Below, piece after piece: positions 6,683 to 9,041 of a stretch of 9,041 bases of DNA (position 1 is its first letter; every line of letters starts with the position of its first letter). Source of the stretch: Candidatus Poseidoniales archaeon (GTDB lineage Archaea > Thermoplasmatota > Poseidoniia > MGIII > CG-Epi1); NCBI GenBank assembly GCA_015658585.1, contig DQOP01000133.1, positions 1 to 9,041 on the forward strand, read 5' to 3'. The notes under the pieces were generated by a model. The model searched no databases and was not told the origin of the DNA. It worked only from the letters and a program-made list of their open reading frames with translations. A program made the translations under genes and the position numbers.

Positions 6683-7335
6683 ATTAACCTCGGAGTAAGC
6701 CAAGAGGCTATACCATCAATAGTACGTGTTTGCAAATATATTTTACCAACTCCACTAAATGTCATCACAAGTCCTTCACCAGATAACATTGTTGATTTCC
6801 AATTGCCCATACCTGAAATCTTATAATTTAAAGAAGGTTCAAAAGCTACTACATGCCCTGTATCTACTATGAAGTCTCCATTAATTTCCTTCTCAACAAT
6901 ACCGCCAAAAGAATTAAAGAATAAATCCCCATTGCCAGATACTTCAAGTAAAAAAGCCCCCTCTCCTGAAAAAAGTGCTTTAAAACCTCCAAATTTAGCT
7001 TTGACATTTACTTCTGGAGTACATGCTAAAAAAGCTCCAGCCATTATGTTTATATTATTATTAGATAATTGATAATGTTGAACCGATCCTGGAACTGAAG
7101 GTGCAAAGGTTAACTTTCCCCCATCTGGATGCTCATACTTTCCTAAGAAAAAACTCTCCCCTCCAAACATTTTCCGAAACATTGCTGAAAAGAAGCCCCC
7201 CTGTCTCTGAAAACTAGAATTCAAATTAGAAGACATTCGAGACATTGCACCTGGTTCAATCAGAATTGTTTCATTAGGCCCCAAATCGACGTCGACCTCT
7301 CCATAGGAAGGATTGCCTTTAATATCAAAACGCAT
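6679..7335 (-). CDS. AIM24/DUF124 (TIGR00266-type) family protein, first paralog
   Basis: A 218-aa AIM24-family protein and the promoter-proximal gene of the set. It has the most canonical motifs of the three: EPGAM (27-31), FGGESFFLGKY (57-67), FSGEGAFLLEVSGNGDLFF (122-140), DTGHVVAFE (158-166) and SGEGLVMTFSG (185-195). The ATG at 7335 lies about 25 nt downstream of the centre of a TATA box and has no Shine-Dalgarno, so the mRNA is probably leaderless or nearly so, whereas the two downstream genes carry clear Shine-Dalgarno sequences. The stop TGA overlaps the next start (ATGA). There is no membrane segment. Function unknown beyond family membership. Confidence 0.92.
   Translation of the reverse strand: MRFDIKGNPSYGEVDVDLGPNETILIEPGAMSRMSSNLNSSFQRQGGFFSAMFRKMFGGESFFLGKYEHPDGGKLTFAPSVPGSVQHYQLSNNNINIMAGAFLACTPEVNVKAKFGGFKALFSGEGAFLLEVSGNGDLFFNSFGGIVEKEINGDFIVDTGHVVAFEPSLNYKISGMGNWKSTMLSGEGLVMTFSGVGKIYLQTRTIDGIASWLTPRLI
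6687..6691 (-). promoter_or_regulatory. Ribosome binding site deciding the start of the second AIM24 gene
   Basis: GAGGT on the minus strand is 4 nt upstream of ATG 6682. It sits within the last codons of the first AIM24 gene and favours the ATG over the in-frame TTG at 6703. Confidence 0.6.
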
Positions 7336-7355
7336 GCTTCGCTATACCGTTCCAT

Positions 7356-7364
7356 CTATTTAAG
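7356..7364 (-). promoter_or_regulatory. TATA box of the AIM24 operon (leaderless promoter)
   Basis: The minus strand reads CTTAAATAG. Its centre is ~25 nt upstream of the A of the ATG at 7335, the usual TATA-to-start-site distance in Archaea. Transcription would therefore begin at or within a base or two of the start codon. Confidence 0.6.
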
Positions 7365-7407
7365 ACTAGGATTAATAGATTGTATCCTCTAATCCCCGAG
7401 GGAATCC

Positions 7408-7415
7408 TTTATTTA
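7408..7415 (+). promoter_or_regulatory. TATA box of the EF-1A-uS10 operon
   Basis: TTTATTTA is centred ~48 nt before the EF-1A ATG, predicting a start site near 7437 and a leader of about 23 nt. GGAGA (7446-7450) in that leader could be the Shine-Dalgarno. An inverted repeat, TCCC-CGA-GGGA (7393-7403), lies just upstream of the box, in or next to the BRE position. The 123-nt region 7336-7459 holds this promoter and the divergent AIM24 promoter. Confidence 0.55.
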
Positions 7416-7459
7416 CCCCCCATCATGCCGACACATCTATCCCATGGAGAGAAATAACA

Positions 7460-8746
7460 ATGGCTGAGAAACAACACTTGAATGTAGTATTCATAGGTCA
7501 CGTCGACCACGGTAAGTCAACCACAGTTGGTAGAATACTTTTGGAAGGCGGAGCAATCGATCAGCACTTGATCGACAAGTACAAGAAAGAAGCTGATGAG
7601 CGTGGAAAATCTGGTTTTGAATTAGCATATGTCATGGACAATCTGAAGGAAGAGAGAGAACGTGGGGTAACTATCGACGTTGCTCATAAAGAGTTCAAAA
7701 CAGATGCAAGACATTTCACGATTATTGATGCACCTGGACACAGAGATTTCGTAAAGAACATGATTACGGGAACATCTCAAGCTGACGCTGCAGTTCTGGT
7801 GGTTGCCGCAGATGATGGTATCGCAGCTCAGACAAAGGAGCACTTGTGGCTCTCAAAGGTTATGGGTATCGAACAAATGATCATCTCCGTCAACAAGATG
7901 GATATCACCAAACCTGCATACGATGAAGGCAGATACAATGAAGTCGTTGCTGAAGTAAAGAACATGTTAGGAATGGTTGGATTCAAGGATGACCAAATTA
8001 ACATCCTACCTGCTTCCGGATGGAAGGCCGATAATATCAAGGAAAAAGGAGAGCTATCCTGGTTTAGTGGAGACACCTTGATGCAGGCTTTGGATAAGCT
8101 AACTCCTCCATCTGGGGCTGCTAATGCGAAGATAAGAATTCCTATTCAGGATGTTTACAAGATTTCCGGTATTGGTGCTGTTCCTGTAGGTCGTGTCGAA
8201 TCAGGAACAATCAAGGCGGGGACCAAACTAATCTTCAAACCATCAGCACACTCTGGTGGAATAGAAGGTGAGGTTAAGTCTGTGGAGATGCATCATACCG
8301 AGATACCTCAAGCTGTACCTGGCGATAATATTGGATTCAATTGCCGTGGCATATCCCATACGGATATCCGAAGAGGTGATGTTGGTGGACCTTTGGATGA
8401 TCCTCCATCCGTTGCTCGAGCTTTCAAAGCCCAAGTTATGATCCTGGACCATCCTAACGTAATAACTGCAGGATACACTCCCGTATTCCACTGTCACACT
8501 GCACAGGTGGCTTGTACTTTTGATAAATTACTGGCCAAAATGGACCCTCGAACTGGTGCAGTTACAGAAGAGAACCCAGACTTCCTGAAGAAGGGAGATG
8601 CTGCAATGGTTCTTATCAAACCAACCAAACCTTTGGCTATTGAAGAACAGGCGAAATTCAAACAATTAGCAAGATTCGCTATCCGAGACATGGGCGTAAC
8701 TGTTGCGGCCGGTATGTGTCTGAAGATAGAAGAACACTGGGACTAA
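7460..8746 (+). CDS. tuf: Translation elongation factor 1-alpha (aEF-1A), aminoacyl-tRNA delivery GTPase
   Basis: Full-length 428-aa archaeal EF-1A, which carries aminoacyl-tRNA to the ribosomal A site as a GTP complex. G motifs are intact: G1 GHVDHGKS (13-20), [11 protein letters not shown] (66-76) around G2, G3 DAPGH (90-94), G4 NKMD (145-148) and the SGW element of G5. Domains II and III follow, with the expected RGDVGGP and [11 protein letters not shown] segments. The eukaryotic/archaeal-type switch region distinguishes it from bacterial EF-Tu. ATG at 7460 is chosen from the conserved N terminus. A second ATG at 7444 opens an unrelated seven-codon frame that ends inside the gene start. 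uS10 follows after 10 nt. Confidence 0.98.
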   Translation: MAEKQHLNVVFIGHVDHGKSTTVGRILLEGGAIDQHLIDKYKKEADERGKSGFELAYVMDNLKEERERGVTIDVAHKEFKTDARHFTIIDAPGHRDFVKNMITGTSQADAAVLVVAADDGIAAQTKEHLWLSKVMGIEQMIISVNKMDITKPAYDEGRYNEVVAEVKNMLGMVGFKDDQINILPASGWKADNIKEKGELSWFSGDTLMQALDKLTPPSGAANAKIRIPIQDVYKISGIGAVPVGRVESGTIKAGTKLIFKPSAHSGGIEGEVKSVEMHHTEIPQAVPGDNIGFNCRGISHTDIRRGDVGGPLDDPPSVARAFKAQVMILDHPNVITAGYTPVFHCHTAQVACTFDKLLAKMDPRTGAVTEENPDFLKKGDAAMVLIKPTKPLAIEEQAKFKQLARFAIRDMGVTVAAGMCLKIEEHWD

Positions 8747-8756
8747 TTGAAGATAA

Positions 8757-9041
8757 ATGGCTCCTAAAAAGGCATCTAGTAGGGCTTGTATCTCCTTGCA
8801 TGCCTTGAGCCATAGTAGTGTAGACGACGTCTGTGAACAAATAAAAACCATTTCTGACCGGACTGGTGTCGGGATGACTGGACCAATTCCTCTTCCTACA
8901 AAAAAACTGAAAGTTCCGGTAAGGAAATCACCCGATGGGGAAGGTTCCGAAACTTGGGATCGCTGGGAAGCCAGATTGCATAAGAGACTAATCTATATTG
9001 ACGCAGATGAAAGAGCAATGCGTCAATTGATGAGAATCCAA
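8757..9041 (+). CDS. rpsJ: 30S ribosomal protein uS10 (archaeal S10), 3' end outside window
   Basis: Ninety-five codons are open from ATG 8757 to the last base. Archaeal uS10 is about 102-105 aa, so only the final strand (about 10 residues) is missing. Recognisable segments are [23 protein letters not shown] in the middle, corresponding to the loop that reaches into the 30S head, then [17 protein letters not shown] and [10 protein letters not shown] near the end. The gene is 10 nt after EF-1A, the standard archaeal pairing, and has only a weak GAAG-like ribosome binding sequence. Promoter shared with EF-1A. Confidence 0.95.
   Translation, partial: MAPKKASSRACISLHALSHSSVDDVCEQIKTISDRTGVGMTGPIPLPTKKLKVPVRKSPDGEGSETWDRWEARLHKRLIYIDADERAMRQLMRIQ

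Noticed and set aside
6683..6703. TTG at 6703 as the start of the second AIM24 gene
   Set aside because: ATG 6682 has a GAGGT at ideal spacing and the ATGA overlap typical of coupled genes; the extra seven residues are read from upstream coding sequence.
6501..7072. Plus-strand frames opposite the AIM24 genes (6501-6698 and 6869-7072)
   Set aside because: They are antisense shadows; the minus-strand products have clear family motifs over the same bases.
8666..8851. Minus-strand frame spanning the EF-1A/uS10 junction
   Set aside because: It covers the end of EF-1A and the start of uS10, both confidently recognised, and has no supporting signals.
1..9041. Mobile element, CRISPR array, defence genes or long repeats
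   Set aside because: No transposase or integrase motifs, terminal repeats, regularly spaced repeats or defence domains were seen on either strand.

Overview
The window is archaeal chromosome from a moderately AT-rich genome. Evidence for Archaea: the translation genes are archaeal/eukaryotic-type (aEF-1A of 428 aa, aEF-2 of 732 aa with a diphthamide histidine context, long uS7, archaeal uS12 and uS10), promoters look like TATA boxes rather than -35/-10 pairs, one operon appears to be leaderless, and the tRNA-Thr has a U discriminator. The protein sequences and the AIM24-like paralogs are most reminiscent of marine Euryarchaeota related to Thermoplasmata (Marine Group II/III type). That assignment is recognition from memory and no database search was run.

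Layout. (1) Positions 1-1808, minus strand: the first 602 codons of a large protein whose 3' end lies outside the window. It has an N-terminal beta-propeller with a ~39-residue repeat, a helical middle and the start of a C-terminal beta domain. (2) 1872-1945, minus strand: tRNA-Thr(UGU) upstream of that gene, with an encoded CCA. (3) 1946-2048: divergent promoter region with a perfectly palindromic TATA box. (4) 2049-5313, plus strand: str-type operon uS12 - uS7 - EF-2, with gaps of 2 and 11 nt. (5) 5310-7335, minus strand: three tandem AIM24/DUF124-family paralogs whose start and stop codons overlap (ATGA and TAATG junctions). They are transcribed towards EF-2 and share its terminal TTAA. (6) 7336-7459: 123-nt divergent promoter region. 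(7) 7460-9041, plus strand: EF-1A followed after 10 nt by uS10, which runs off the window about 10 codons short of its expected end.

Functionally most of the window is core translation: decoding-site and head proteins of the 30S subunit (uS12, uS7, uS10) and the two GTPase elongation factors. The notable departure is that the block is split by an oppositely oriented cassette of three AIM24 paralogs, which have no established role in Archaea. The beta-propeller protein is a second gene of unknown function. I see no mobile element, integrase, CRISPR array or defence gene.
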